Assembly: GCA_016215735.1 (NCBI GenBank)
Contig: JACRIA010000087.1
Coordinates: 1-21,780 of the forward strand
Direction of reading: 5' to 3'
DNA length: 21,780 bases
DNA from: Candidatus Peregrinibacteria bacterium
GTDB lineage: Bacteria > Patescibacteriota > Gracilibacteria > UBA1369 > UBA12463
In this document: piece after piece, positions 1 through 7,894 of the stretch
Layout of the letters: every line of letters begins with the position of its first letter
Numbering within the stretch: the stretch's first letter is position 1
The notes under the pieces: generated by a model
The model's input: the letters and a program-made list of their open reading frames with translations, nothing else
Database searches by the model: none
Told to the model about the DNA's origin: nothing
Position numbers and translations under genes: made by a program

Positions 1-1
1 G

Positions 2-46
2 CACAAGCCAATAAGTCCCGTAAATCATATTGACGGCCAGGTTTAG
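2..46 (+). pseudogene. tsaD: tsaD upstream fragment ending at an in-frame TAG
   Basis: Frame 2 from the window edge reads HKPISPVNHIDGQV and then TAG. It is in the same frame as the downstream tsaD body. In TsaD this region is the metal-binding HxxxH segment, usually followed by a hydrophobic residue and a tyrosine or similar residue. Here the second His is Gln (CAG) and the codon two further on is TAG. Both would be restored by a G-to-T change (CAT, TAT). After the stop the frame continues SNWLEAG, also family-like. So this is one gene with a nonsense codon, not two genes. Confidence 0.7.
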
Positions 47-127
47 TCGAACTGGCTGGAGGCTGGCACCAGTGGCAGTGAACGGGGCGGCGGCAATGAG
101 ACTGGCGGTGGCGCGACAGGGACGCGA

Positions 128-823
128 GTGCCAGAGGGGGACGGGGGTGAAGCGCCGGCGAACGAACCGAAATTTCCAATTTTAGTTTTAACTGTTTCGG
201 GCGGACATAATGAACTTATTTTAATGAAGCGGCATTTTGATTTTAATGTGATTGGCGAAACGCGCGATGATGCTGCTGGCGAAGCTTTTGATAAAGTCGC
301 GAGATTGCTTAAACTTCCCTATCCGGGCGGGCCTTCTGTGATGCGCGCTGCGAAAAACGGGGACGGAGGCAAGTTTAAATTTCCACGGACAATGCTTGAA
401 GTTGGCAGTTTTGATTTTAGTTTTTCCGGAATAAAAACCGCTGTTTTGTATTTTATTGAAAAAGAAAAGCGGGCTGGCCGGCGCATTACAAAAAAATTTA
501 TCAGTAATGTTGCGGCTTCATTTCAGGAGGCAATTATAGATGTGCTTGTAGCGAAAGTAATTGCAGCGGTTGAAAAATATTGTCCGGCTGAGACGCATCT
601 GGCTGGCGGAGTTTCTGCAAATACTGCTCTACGCGAAAGGATTGCGGCTGAGATTGCAAAATTAAATAAAAGGCGCGGCGCAAAAATTATTTTTCGGTGT
701 CCTCAAAAATTCGAATATTGCACAGACAACGCGGCCATGATTGCATCAGCCGGATATTATAAATACAAAAAGTCTCCAAAAAAAATCAGCATAAATTATG
801 TTGAGGCTCGAGCAAGTTTTTAG
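128..823 (+). CDS. tsaD: tRNA N6-threonylcarbamoyladenosine synthase TsaD, C-terminal part (5' end interrupted)
   Basis: TsaD transfers the threonylcarbamoyl group to A37 of ANN-decoding tRNAs in the cytoplasm, with TsaB/TsaE. The visible part carries the ASKHA-fold signatures: VSGGHNELI, GETRDDAAGEAFDKVA, PYPGGP, FDFSFSGIKTAV, AGGVSANTALRE and the C-terminal FEYCTDNAAMIA. The open frame starts at a GTG at 128, but this is not a natural start. The same frame upstream (2-46) still encodes family sequence (PVNHIDG) and is cut by TAG at 44-46. The stretch between that TAG and residue 15 is a GC-rich low-complexity insert. A second small insert, NGDGGK, comes from a GGGGACGGAGGC repeat. The catalytic half looks intact, but the N-terminal half lies outside the window. 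The gene is a nonsense-broken copy, a sequencing error, or a recently split gene. hisS follows after 17 nt. Confidence 0.85.
   Translation: MPEGDGGEAPANEPKFPILVLTVSGGHNELILMKRHFDFNVIGETRDDAAGEAFDKVARLLKLPYPGGPSVMRAAKNGDGGKFKFPRTMLEVGSFDFSFSGIKTAVLYFIEKEKRAGRRITKKFISNVAASFQEAIIDVLVAKVIAAVEKYCPAETHLAGGVSANTALRERIAAEIAKLNKRRGAKIIFRCPQKFEYCTDNAAMIASAGYYKYKKSPKKISINYVEARASF
137..148 (+). repeat. GGGGACGG-family dispersed repeat, copy 1 (inside tsaD)
   Basis: The sequence reads GGGGACGGGGGT and lies in the GC-rich insert of tsaD, encoding part of the peptide EGDGGE. Bases 61-160 are 74% G+C by count, against 33% for 181-240. The insert is therefore compositionally foreign to the gene. Confidence 0.6.
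359..370 (+). repeat. GGGGACGG-family dispersed repeat, copy 2 (inside tsaD)
   Basis: The sequence GGGGACGGAGGC is read in frame as G-D-G-G, between the RAAK helix and the FKFPRTM segment. In TsaD relatives this is a short loop that tolerates length variation. It is the same 12-mer as the copy at 15390. Confidence 0.6.
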
Positions 824-829
824 TATAAT
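801..829 (+). promoter_or_regulatory. Probable sigma70 promoter of hisS, inside the tsaD end
   Basis: A -35 like TTGAGG (801-806), a 17-nt spacer and a perfect TATAAT (824-829) stand just before hisS. The predicted start of transcription is about 836, giving a nearly leaderless hisS mRNA (ATG at 841). The -35 overlaps the last tsaD codons. Confidence 0.5.
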
Positions 830-840
830 TAATAATACTT

Positions 841-2184
841 ATGACAGAAGACCAAGAAGAAATCAGTGCTGGAGGCATTATCCAAACCCCAAAAGGCGTG
901 CATGATATTTTGCCGGTTGACCACGAATATCACACTTTTATTAAAAAAGTGGTGCGGCACAGGTTAAGGCAGGCTGGTTTTAGGCGCATTTCTACGCCAA
1001 TTTTCGAGTTTACGGAATTGTTTCAGCGCGGAATCGGTGCGGATACGGATATTGTTTCAAAAGAAATGTACACTTTTCAGGACAAAAAAGGCCGGAGTCT
1101 AACTCTGAAGCCGGAAAGTACTGCTGGAGTTTGTCGCGCGTATATTCAAAACGGAATGGCGAATCTCCCCCAGCCTGTTCAGTTGTATTATATTGAGCCG
1201 CATTTCCGCTACGATCGTCCGCAAAAAGGCAGATACAGGCAATTTTGTCATTTTGGTTTTGAAATAATCGGAGAATCTGACGCGGCGCTCGACAGCCAGA
1301 CTATTTATCTCGCGAATTTGATAAATAAAGATTTGGGAATCGCTGATTTATTTACTATTCAATTAAATTCAATCGGAACGCCGCAGTCGCGCAAAGAATA
1401 TGCGAAAGTTTTAACAGATTTTTATTTTGATAAAGAAAGATCTTTATGCGAGCAGTGCAAAGCCCGGCTCAAGACAAATCCGATGCGTTTATTGGACTGC
1501 AAAGAAGAGTCATGCGGAATTTTGGCTCAAATTGCGCCAAAAATGGCAGACTATCTCGATGAGGAATCAAAAGTTTTTCACGCGGACTTAAAAGAATATT
1601 TGGATGAACTTGGTATTAAATATGTTGAAAATCCAAATCTCGTGCGCGGATTGGATTATTACACAAAAACTGTTTTTGAATTTTGGGATAGTGCCGAAGG
1701 CGCACAGAACGCGATTGGAGGAGGCGGGAGATATGATGGACTCGTGGAATTATTAGGTGGAGGGCCGACTCCTGCTGTTGGCTACGCAGCTGGAATTGAA
1801 AGAATTATCGCGAATATGAAACGGGAAAAAATTCGCGTGCCGCATAAAGACGTGATTCATATTTTTGTAGCGCAATTAGGCAAAGAAGCAAAGAAAAAAT
1901 GCCTGTCGCTTATTGCTGATTTGCGCGAAGCTGGCGTAAAAACAATGGGAGCGCTTGGCAAAGATTCAATCAAAACGCATCTGCGGCTTGCTGATAAATT
2001 CGGTGCGCCATATACGATTATTATGGGCCTTACTGAAGTCCGCGAAAAAGTTGGAATTATCCGCGACATGAAAGTCGGCACTCAGAAAACTGTTCCTTAC
2101 GAAAAAATTGTTCCTGAAGTGATAAAACTTATCGGCAAAGAAAATTTAGACAAATATTCAGCCGGAGAATTATTATATGGATAA
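841..2184 (+). CDS. hisS: Histidine--tRNA ligase
   Basis: Class II synthetase that charges tRNA-His in the cytoplasm. At 447 aa it is normal length. Motif 1 lies around residues 48-60 (STPIFEFTELFQRGIG), followed by the KPESTAGVCRAY segment. Motif 2 is at about 115-145, with EPHFRYDRPQKGRYRQF including the catalytic Arg loop. The histidine-specific signature LVRGLDYYTKTVFEF is at about 265-280, and motif 3 (GYAAGIERI) at about 313-322. The remaining ~120 residues form the C-terminal anticodon-binding domain. The ATG at 841 is taken because a TATAAT box lies just upstream and the N-terminus leads directly into the typical TPKGVHDILP. There is no clear Shine-Dalgarno sequence. The stop overlaps the start of the next gene by 8 nt. 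Confidence 0.97.
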   Translation: MTEDQEEISAGGIIQTPKGVHDILPVDHEYHTFIKKVVRHRLRQAGFRRISTPIFEFTELFQRGIGADTDIVSKEMYTFQDKKGRSLTLKPESTAGVCRAYIQNGMANLPQPVQLYYIEPHFRYDRPQKGRYRQFCHFGFEIIGESDAALDSQTIYLANLINKDLGIADLFTIQLNSIGTPQSRKEYAKVLTDFYFDKERSLCEQCKARLKTNPMRLLDCKEESCGILAQIAPKMADYLDEESKVFHADLKEYLDELGIKYVENPNLVRGLDYYTKTVFEFWDSAEGAQNAIGGGGRYDGLVELLGGGPTPAVGYAAGIERIIANMKREKIRVPHKDVIHIFVAQLGKEAKKKCLSLIADLREAGVKTMGALGKDSIKTHLRLADKFGAPYTIIMGLTEVREKVGIIRDMKVGTQKTVPYEKIVPEVIKLIGKENLDKYSAGELLYG

Positions 2185-3625
2185 AAAAATTCTGAAAAAT
2201 GGCGCGAGGGTAATTGTAGGTTTTTGGCTTATGTGCGCGGTTTTTGGCGGTGTAATTTTTGACGGCGCGGTTTTTGGCGCAGGACAAATTTTCAATGTGC
2301 AGAGCGCGCAAGCAGCCAACACTCTTTTCGCTGATGTTTCGAATGACACAAGATATTTTATGTCGCTTTCGTATTTGAAAAATCTTGGCGTTATAAGCGG
2401 TTATCCGGATATGACTTTCAAACCGAATAATCTGATAACGCGCGCTGAATTTTTGAAATTGATAATGATGCACGCTGGAATAAAAAACACGCGGCCGAAA
2501 ACTATTTTATTTGATCCGCCGCCGCAATTTTCGGACGTAAACCCTGACGCGTGGTTCGCAAAATATATTTCGGACGCCGCAAAATTTGGAATCGCGAAAG
2601 GATATAGTGATGGCACTTTCCATCCTACTGATAATGTTAAATTAGCTGAAGCTTTGAAAATGGTTTATCTGGCGCACGCTATAAATGTGCCGACAATAAA
2701 TATCAGAGAAAATCCTTTCCCTGATTTATTTATCGGCCATTGGGCATTGCCTTACGCGAAATTTTCATGGGAAAAGAATGTCGTACTGATGGACAGCGAC
2801 TCCAAACTCCATCCTGAAAAAAATATCACCCGCGCAGAAGCTGCTGAAATTTTGTACAGGGTCCAGCAGGTTTCAAGCAAACTGCTCGCGCCCTTTGATT
2901 TATCAAGCGAATGGGAATTGTATGAAAATTCTTCGCAGAATTTTTCCGTGCGGGTTCCGTGGGATTGGCAGATTATTCCAGAGTCTACGCGGACTGTTTT
3001 ATGGCAGAAGGATGCTATTAATAAGCAACCGGATTATGAATATATTTCTCCTCTTTCAGCAAAAATTGTAATAAGATCAACAGCGCTTGCTGACGATGAA
3101 CTAAAATCCAACGTTTATTTTGAAAAAATAAAATCTTTCAGCAAACAGGTTTTTCCGACTCAAGAAACAAAATTTGAAGAAACAACTATCGGAGGCCAGA
3201 GCGCGCTATATATAAAAGTGCCGTCGAAAAATATTTATAACTGGTATGTTATCATAAAAGACGCGAAAAAGGCTTTGATAGTTTATGCGGAAGCTGGAAT
3301 CGGTGGTCTCGCAGAACAGTTTGAAAAGATTATTAAGCTCAGCGCAGGAAGCGTGAAATATCTCGCGAGTAATCTTACGCCGGAACAGCAGGCGCAAATT
3401 GAAGCATTAATCGCTAAAATCAGCGCGGCAGTTAATGTCGAAGGAAAATCAAAAGAAATAATTAAAGAAATATCCGACGCAGTTATTTTTGAAACTGATT
3501 CAATCGGAATCGGAACCGGCCCCGTTGATTATTATTACAGCAAAAAATTGAATCTCACTATAAAGGTGGAACGGACTTCAAAAACGATTTTGGCGACGCG
3601 GGGAGGAAAAACTGCGAAATTTTAA
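2177..3625 (+). CDS. Exported SLH-domain protein
   Basis: A 482-aa secreted or envelope protein. Residues 1-47 resemble a signal peptide: basic MDKKILKNGAR, a hydrophobic stretch, and a possible AQA|AN cleavage site. Three S-layer homology repeats follow at about 48-97, 113-163 and 178-230. Each has the F.D....W/Y ... G...GY/D...F.P...ITRAE pattern; the third is degenerate (VVLMDSDSKLHPEKNITRAE). SLH triplets usually anchor proteins to cell-wall polysaccharide. Residues ~240-390 form a beta-rich region with FSVRVPWDWQII, reminiscent of PsbP-like domains, though I am not sure of that. The tail (~395-482) has no recognised domain. The ATG overlaps hisS by 8 nt (ATGGATAA), suggesting translational coupling although the functions are unrelated. 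Confidence 0.85.
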   Translation: MDKKILKNGARVIVGFWLMCAVFGGVIFDGAVFGAGQIFNVQSAQAANTLFADVSNDTRYFMSLSYLKNLGVISGYPDMTFKPNNLITRAEFLKLIMMHAGIKNTRPKTILFDPPPQFSDVNPDAWFAKYISDAAKFGIAKGYSDGTFHPTDNVKLAEALKMVYLAHAINVPTINIRENPFPDLFIGHWALPYAKFSWEKNVVLMDSDSKLHPEKNITRAEAAEILYRVQQVSSKLLAPFDLSSEWELYENSSQNFSVRVPWDWQIIPESTRTVLWQKDAINKQPDYEYISPLSAKIVIRSTALADDELKSNVYFEKIKSFSKQVFPTQETKFEETTIGGQSALYIKVPSKNIYNWYVIIKDAKKALIVYAEAGIGGLAEQFEKIIKLSAGSVKYLASNLTPEQQAQIEALIAKISAAVNVEGKSKEIIKEISDAVIFETDSIGIGTGPVDYYYSKKLNLTIKVERTSKTILATRGGKTAKF

Positions 3626-3637
3626 ATTGGAAAGCGA

Positions 3638-3652
3638 GCGCGGGCAACGCGC
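3638..3652. repeat. GC-rich hairpin in convergent gap
   Basis: A perfect 5-bp stem, GCGCG-ggcaa-CGCGC, lies 13 nt after the SLH-protein stop and is followed by AGAGGAAAAA. There is no T-run in the plus direction, so it is not a good intrinsic terminator. A related GCGC...GCGCAGAGGAA segment recurs at 3711-3732. Confidence 0.4.
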
Positions 3653-3677
3653 AGAGGAAAAACCAGTAAGTTTTATT

Positions 3678-3689
3678 GGGGACGGGGGC
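3678..3689 (+). repeat. GGGGACGG-family dispersed repeat, copy 3 (intergenic)
   Basis: The sequence GGGGACGGGGGC stands between the convergent SLH-protein and DUF5663-like genes, flanked by TTATT and ATTAAA. A partial relative (AACGGAGGC) lies 12 nt further on. Confidence 0.6.
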
Positions 3690-3749
3690 ATTAAACTGGA
3701 ACGGAGGCTCGCGCAAGGCGGTGCGCAGAGGAACTCTAGAATTTGCTTT

Positions 3750-4100
3750 TTATGCCTGCGCGAGTTTGCCCGCGATGTAGCTTGCGTCTTGAATCAATTC
3801 TTCACGAAATGCCAAAGCTTCTTCTATTGCTATCGCGCCAGGATCGATTTTTTTGGCTTTGAAAAATTCGCTGATGTCCGCGTCGGTTTTGCAGACATCA
3901 AAAAGCTTTTTGTCTTCATCGCTTAACATGCTCAAGATGCGCAGCATGACTCTGCCTTCAATGTTTTCCTGCATTTGCTTGGCCATTCTTTCTTTGTCAG
4001 TAACCGGAAGATTCGCGAGGCCAAGCTGAATGAAAAGATCGTCGTAAGCAGATGCGGTTTGTCCGTCGGCCGGCGGGTTTTGTGTTTGTTTTTTAGCCAT
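3750..4100 (-). CDS. Small helical protein, DUF5663-like
   Basis: A 116-aa soluble protein with no signal peptide or membrane segment. After a polar Gln/Pro-rich start (residues 1-20), it is predicted all-helical: DDLFIQLGLANLPV, then KERMAKQMQENIEGRVMLRI, then LSDEDKKLFD, ending with a helix rich in Ala/Glu. The order LGL..LP - helix - RV.LRIL..LS.ED resembles small Patescibacteria proteins grouped as DUF5663. That assignment is from memory of the pattern and only moderately sure. The function is unknown. The gene has its own extended -10 promoter and is the last of the minus-strand block, 31 nt after the large membrane protein. Confidence 0.75.
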   Translation of the reverse strand: MAKKQTQNPPADGQTASAYDDLFIQLGLANLPVTDKERMAKQMQENIEGRVMLRILSMLSDEDKKLFDVCKTDADISEFFKAKKIDPGAIAIEEALAFREELIQDASYIAGKLAQA

Positions 4101-4121
4101 AAGTTTTGATTAGTTTTATAT

Positions 4122-4130
4122 ATTATATCA
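4122..4130 (-). promoter_or_regulatory. Extended -10 promoter of the DUF5663-like gene
   Basis: The minus strand reads TGATATAAT, a TGn extended -10 with a perfect TATAAT at 4122-4127. It lies 22 nt before the ATG at 4100. No good -35 is visible, which is usual for extended -10 promoters. Confidence 0.5.
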
Positions 4131-4131
4131 T

Positions 4132-7100
4132 TTAAGACGCGAGGCGTCTGATGATTTCATTTTTAGGGACACTTCCGCCCATTATATTAAAAATTTTATC
4201 TACGAAACTTCCAGCGTCTGGAATTATAAATTCTTCACCGGGCTTTACGAAATTTATGCCTGATTGAAAAGCGCCGTGAGAATCGATGATACCCGGCCGG
4301 TCTAAGAATAGATTCAGTTTTTCCATTCCGCTAAGAGTATGACGGTGTAGCATATATTCGCGAAGTTCGGTGGCTTGCGACGCATTCATTTCGAGTTTAT
4401 AAGGCATTGCCTGATAAACACCAGGATCAGGATCGCCAGGCATGCTATCTATCATTTTGAATGTGATATCGCCATGTGGAGGTATAACATCTGGCGTGAC
4501 TGGTGCTACTGGTTCAACTGGTACCGGGCTTGGTTCAACCGGGACCGGTTCTGGCGTTATGGGCTCTGGAGTTACGGGCGTAACCGGCGCTACAGGTTCT
4601 ACTGGCATTGGTTCTGACGGAAGTGGATTCCCTGCTTCAGTAGATCCGCCAAATACATCATCAGCTCCTGTATCAACTGGTCCTGTTGGAGCAGCTGGAT
4701 GGCTGGCCGCGGAAGCGACTGCGGCTTTTGCTTCTGCGGCTTCTTTTACCACAGCTGTTTCTTTGAGATGAGCTAAATCTGCAAATAATGAATACCCTGC
4801 TACCGCGAGGCCGAACGCTAAGCCTGATACCTTTTTAATAATATCTGTTTTTCTTATGTAGCGTTCTCTTGCTTCTACTTCCTGCATAAATTTAGCTTCT
4901 TCATCCAAACCTGTCTGGATCGCTGCCAAAACAATTTGTTCTTTTGTTGCTTGCTGTCCAAGCGCTCCTAACGCGGCATCTATTTTCGCATCTATATGTT
5001 CTTTATACCTGTTCCATATTTGTTCTCCTGCCCCGCCGCCGTAAAATTGCTGGAGCGATGCCTGTGCCACATTTGGCGGCGCCGTGTATCCCGGCAGTCT
5101 GCCTGTTGAGAGCGTTGTGTGTGCGGCGAGCCTGCGTCTAGCTTCATTTTCATCCATAGCAGGAACATTGATGCCGAATCTGCTGCGTGTTGCGCCGAAT
5201 TTTTGTTGAATTGTTTCCCAGCCGCCTTCCCATGCGATTTGCGTGTTCATACCAAGCCATCCTGCTTTTGCCAATATGAATGGTATAGCGAGCGGCGTTC
5301 CTAAGAAAGCTATAGTGCTTCCGAGTAGAGCGCCAGAAATTCCGAGCCTCCAAATAGGATGTTTTCTCCAAAATGTTTTTAATTTTTCCCATGCTGAACC
5401 TCTTTGAAGTTCGACTTCTGTTGAAAGAAGTTTTCTTCGTTCATCCAAAAGCTCGCCTACAACCTTATTTCTTACTGCTGTTTTGTATACGGCTTTATCA
5501 GCATCTGTGTTAAAAGCCATATTATTGAGCGTATCATCGGCTGTCACATTGTGCGTTATTCTTGTTCTGTATGCATTCGTGTATCTGCTGCGAGCCTCTT
5601 CCAAATCAGTCATTTGCGCGCCAGGCGATTTTGAAATTCTATCCAAAAATTTTCTAAGCGTGCGTCTGCGGTCAGCATAATGCTTGCGGAAAATGTTGAG
5701 GTCTTCTTCGGCGATGTCGGGGGTTCCTTTGACTTTTTGAGAAACCTCGACTTCTGTAAATTTGACTTTGTTGAGTTTGATTTCGGTTTGCTCGAAAAAT
5801 ATTAATGCTTTGTATATATATTGAAGCAAATCGGCTATATTATCTTTAAAGTGTTCTTTTATCGATTTAAGCATTTTGTATTCGGGTTTGTTTTTATGCG
5901 TCTCCGGATTGTCTTGATAATCCATGTAATTCTCACATATTTTTTTCAGCATTCTTCTTAATTCACCCGATGTTAAATTTTTGGTTTCTTCGTTTGTTTT
6001 GAGAAATTGAAGAACCTCTTTGTATGTAATAAGATCTTTTTCAAATTCCTTGGGATGCTCTACTGGTTTCCATTTTTCTTCGCTGTTTACTTCCCATCCT
6101 TTTTCCGTCATCTTGAGGTTTGCTGTCTGGCCGTTTTCGTGCTGCTTGATTATGTATTGGAGAAAATACACCATCCTAATATTCGTTTTGTGAACCTCGC
6201 GGCCTCTCAGTCCTCTTAAATGCTGATATTTCAGGTATAGAAGTTTTTCTTCCGGCGTCTCCCCGCCATTTTTCATAACAACATCGAGGAGCTTTTTAGC
6301 CATTTCGTATAACGATACTTGTTCAGCTGTTCTTTCAGCTGTTTCTGCGGCACTCTCTGTCCCGCTTTCTACACCGCTCACAGGCGGTACACCCGCTTCA
6401 TCTTTGGCTAATTCTTCCAGTATTGTTTCTACTTCATCGATATTATCAATAATATTTTTCTTTTCTGCATCTGATATATATTCATTTTCAATAAATTCAT
6501 ATTTTCCTCGTGCGCCGAAAACGCTATTTATGTATGCGCGAATTTTTATTTTGCATTCCTCTTCTTTCGGTTTGTTGTCCTGTGTAAGAAGTTTTTCTCT
6601 TGCAGCAAATGTTTGTTTCTGCTCGGCCGATAATTTTTTCCAGAATTCCTCTGCCTGTTCTGGCAAAGATTTCTTTCTGTCAAATTCGAAGTTTGCGATA
6701 TCATCTAGAACTTTTTCAAAAATTTCTTTATTCCCTTCTCTGGCTTCAATCCATTGTTTATAGGCATTTTCTTCATCGACGGTTAATTCTATTTTGCTTG
6801 AGGTTAGTTTTTTCTTTTCTAGATGATTGCCGTATGCGGCTTCTCTTCTAAATCCTCTCTGTCTGTCTGCTTTAGCTGTTTCTTTGTCAATTACCCAGCA
6901 GTATTTGCCGTCGATCTCTTCAACATATTCCCATCTCTCGCCAAATTCTTCCTGTTTTTTTCTAGCCTCTGTTCTTAAAATATTAATCAGCAATATTTGC
7001 CTTTTTATATTTTCATCTTCGATCAAATCGAGATTATCCATCAATGCTTCAAAGCTTGGTTTTTCTATGAATTTTTGGGCTTTTAATTTTTCGGCATTCA

Positions 7101-7488
7101 ATGTTTCCCCTCTTGATGTGCTTTCGGCGGCATTTTCAGGCTGTTCTTCTATGATTGCTCTGATTTCATTAGCCGCTTCATTTATGGCTTGTTTTATTTG
7201 ATCGGGCGTTTCTAATTGCGCTTCTTTTAATTGTTCTGAGATTAATTTTTTAATAAGATCGTCGATTTCTTTTCTTGCTTTTTCCTGATCTTCAGGCGTC
7301 AAAGTTTTTATCTCGTTTTGTATGTCTATGAATGAATCGATCATTCTTTTGTCTGGTGTTTTGAGATCATCGGATATTCTTTTTAAAAACTCCTGCTGTT
7401 TGATGCTTTCCTCGATTTCAGGAGCATATAGTTCTTTCTCGATAATCTCATATTGATTTTCTGGTTGTGGCGGCTGTGCTGTAGGCAT
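4132..7488 (-). CDS. Large membrane protein with coiled-coil-rich N-terminus and Pro-rich linker, function unknown
   Basis: 1118 aa from the ATG at 7488. A TTG 42 nt earlier is also open but would overlap the upstream gene; the ATG leaves a 7-nt gap. Residues ~1-700 are charged and helical (many E/K/Q heptad-like runs) with no signal peptide. A hydrophobic stretch at about 715-750 (RLGISGALLGSTIAFLG, then a second half) could form a hairpin. A second one is at about 884-905 (VSGLAFGLAVAGYSLFA). Residues ~945-1003 are a Pro/Val/Glu linker built on PEPVPVEP-like units. A compact C-terminal domain (~1005-1118) holds KPGEEFIIPDAGSFVDKIF. A reasonable topology is a large cytoplasmic N-terminus with the linker and C-domain outside, but this is inference. 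I recognise no catalytic motif. Sequence is visibly more AT-rich than neighbouring housekeeping genes. Confidence 0.8.
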   Translation of the reverse strand: MPTAQPPQPENQYEIIEKELYAPEIEESIKQQEFLKRISDDLKTPDKRMIDSFIDIQNEIKTLTPEDQEKARKEIDDLIKKLISEQLKEAQLETPDQIKQAINEAANEIRAIIEEQPENAAESTSRGETLNAEKLKAQKFIEKPSFEALMDNLDLIEDENIKRQILLINILRTEARKKQEEFGERWEYVEEIDGKYCWVIDKETAKADRQRGFRREAAYGNHLEKKKLTSSKIELTVDEENAYKQWIEAREGNKEIFEKVLDDIANFEFDRKKSLPEQAEEFWKKLSAEQKQTFAAREKLLTQDNKPKEEECKIKIRAYINSVFGARGKYEFIENEYISDAEKKNIIDNIDEVETILEELAKDEAGVPPVSGVESGTESAAETAERTAEQVSLYEMAKKLLDVVMKNGGETPEEKLLYLKYQHLRGLRGREVHKTNIRMVYFLQYIIKQHENGQTANLKMTEKGWEVNSEEKWKPVEHPKEFEKDLITYKEVLQFLKTNEETKNLTSGELRRMLKKICENYMDYQDNPETHKNKPEYKMLKSIKEHFKDNIADLLQYIYKALIFFEQTEIKLNKVKFTEVEVSQKVKGTPDIAEEDLNIFRKHYADRRRTLRKFLDRISKSPGAQMTDLEEARSRYTNAYRTRITHNVTADDTLNNMAFNTDADKAVYKTAVRNKVVGELLDERRKLLSTEVELQRGSAWEKLKTFWRKHPIWRLGISGALLGSTIAFLGTPLAIPFILAKAGWLGMNTQIAWEGGWETIQQKFGATRSRFGINVPAMDENEARRRLAAHTTLSTGRLPGYTAPPNVAQASLQQFYGGGAGEQIWNRYKEHIDAKIDAALGALGQQATKEQIVLAAIQTGLDEEAKFMQEVEARERYIRKTDIIKKVSGLAFGLAVAGYSLFADLAHLKETAVVKEAAEAKAAVASAASHPAAPTGPVDTGADDVFGGSTEAGNPLPSEPMPVEPVAPVTPVTPEPITPEPVPVEPSPVPVEPVAPVTPDVIPPHGDITFKMIDSMPGDPDPGVYQAMPYKLEMNASQATELREYMLHRHTLSGMEKLNLFLDRPGIIDSHGAFQSGINFVKPGEEFIIPDAGSFVDKIFNIMGGSVPKNEIIRRLAS

Positions 7489-7495
7489 AAATAAG

Positions 7496-7870
7496 TTAGA
7501 TATATTTTTTGATTTCCGGATATTTTTCAATAAGCTTGTTCAGCGTCATTCCTTCTTCCATGCCAGCTTTAGCTATCTCGGAAGCTTTTGCTGGATTTTC
7601 GACGACAATTTTTTTGATTATTTTTTCTATTTCTTTTTCCAGCAACTTCTTTTCATTTATTTTTATTTCGTTCAAAAAACTTTCTATCGCCGGGAATCTA
7701 TCTGAAAACGGCTTTGCCAAAACAGCTAGTTCATCTTCATTTTTTGCATAACCGAAGATATAAAGCAGTGCCGTCAAATGCGCTAAATCCATTTTTCGGC
7801 GCGTAAATTCTTCATTAATGTGATGTTTTAGCCTGTCAACAAGGTTTTGAAAAGAGGCTTTTGTTTGCAT
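7496..7870 (-). CDS. Small helical protein, function unknown
   Basis: A 124-aa protein, all-helical by eye: KASFQNLVDRLKHHINEEF, then a hydrophobic LAHLTALLYIFGYA helix, a long Lys/Glu amphipathic helix (about residues 68-92), and a C-terminal TLNKLIEKYPEIKKYI. The central hydrophobic helix is too short and polar at its edges to be a secure membrane span. The ATG at 7870 sits 25 nt downstream of a good promoter. The stop is 7 nt before the ATG of the 1118-aa membrane protein, so the two are almost certainly co-transcribed. Resembles no family I know; an adaptor or regulatory role for the larger partner is only a guess. Confidence 0.75.
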   Translation of the reverse strand: MQTKASFQNLVDRLKHHINEEFTRRKMDLAHLTALLYIFGYAKNEDELAVLAKPFSDRFPAIESFLNEIKINEKKLLEKEIEKIIKKIVVENPAKASEIAKAGMEEGMTLNKLIEKYPEIKKYI

Positions 7871-7894
7871 CTTTATTTTTGTTTTTATTGGAAA

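Noticed and set aside
1..823. UAG reassigned as sense codon
   Set aside because: TAG ends the malic enzyme, and tsaD itself, at or near expected places, so one internal TAG in tsaD does not support a code change.
3627..3926. Plus-strand 99-residue open frame after the SLH gene
   Set aside because: It is antisense to the DUF5663-like gene and starts in the repeat region; no protein-like conservation is visible.
4442..4771. Plus-strand Gly/Ser/Thr-repeat open frame
   Set aside because: It is the antisense of the Pro-rich linker of the 1118-aa protein; repeats on one strand give an open frame on the other.
7489..7530. TTG start giving a 1132-aa form of the membrane protein
   Set aside because: It overlaps the upstream gene by 35 nt, while an ATG at 7488 starts 7 nt after that gene's stop.
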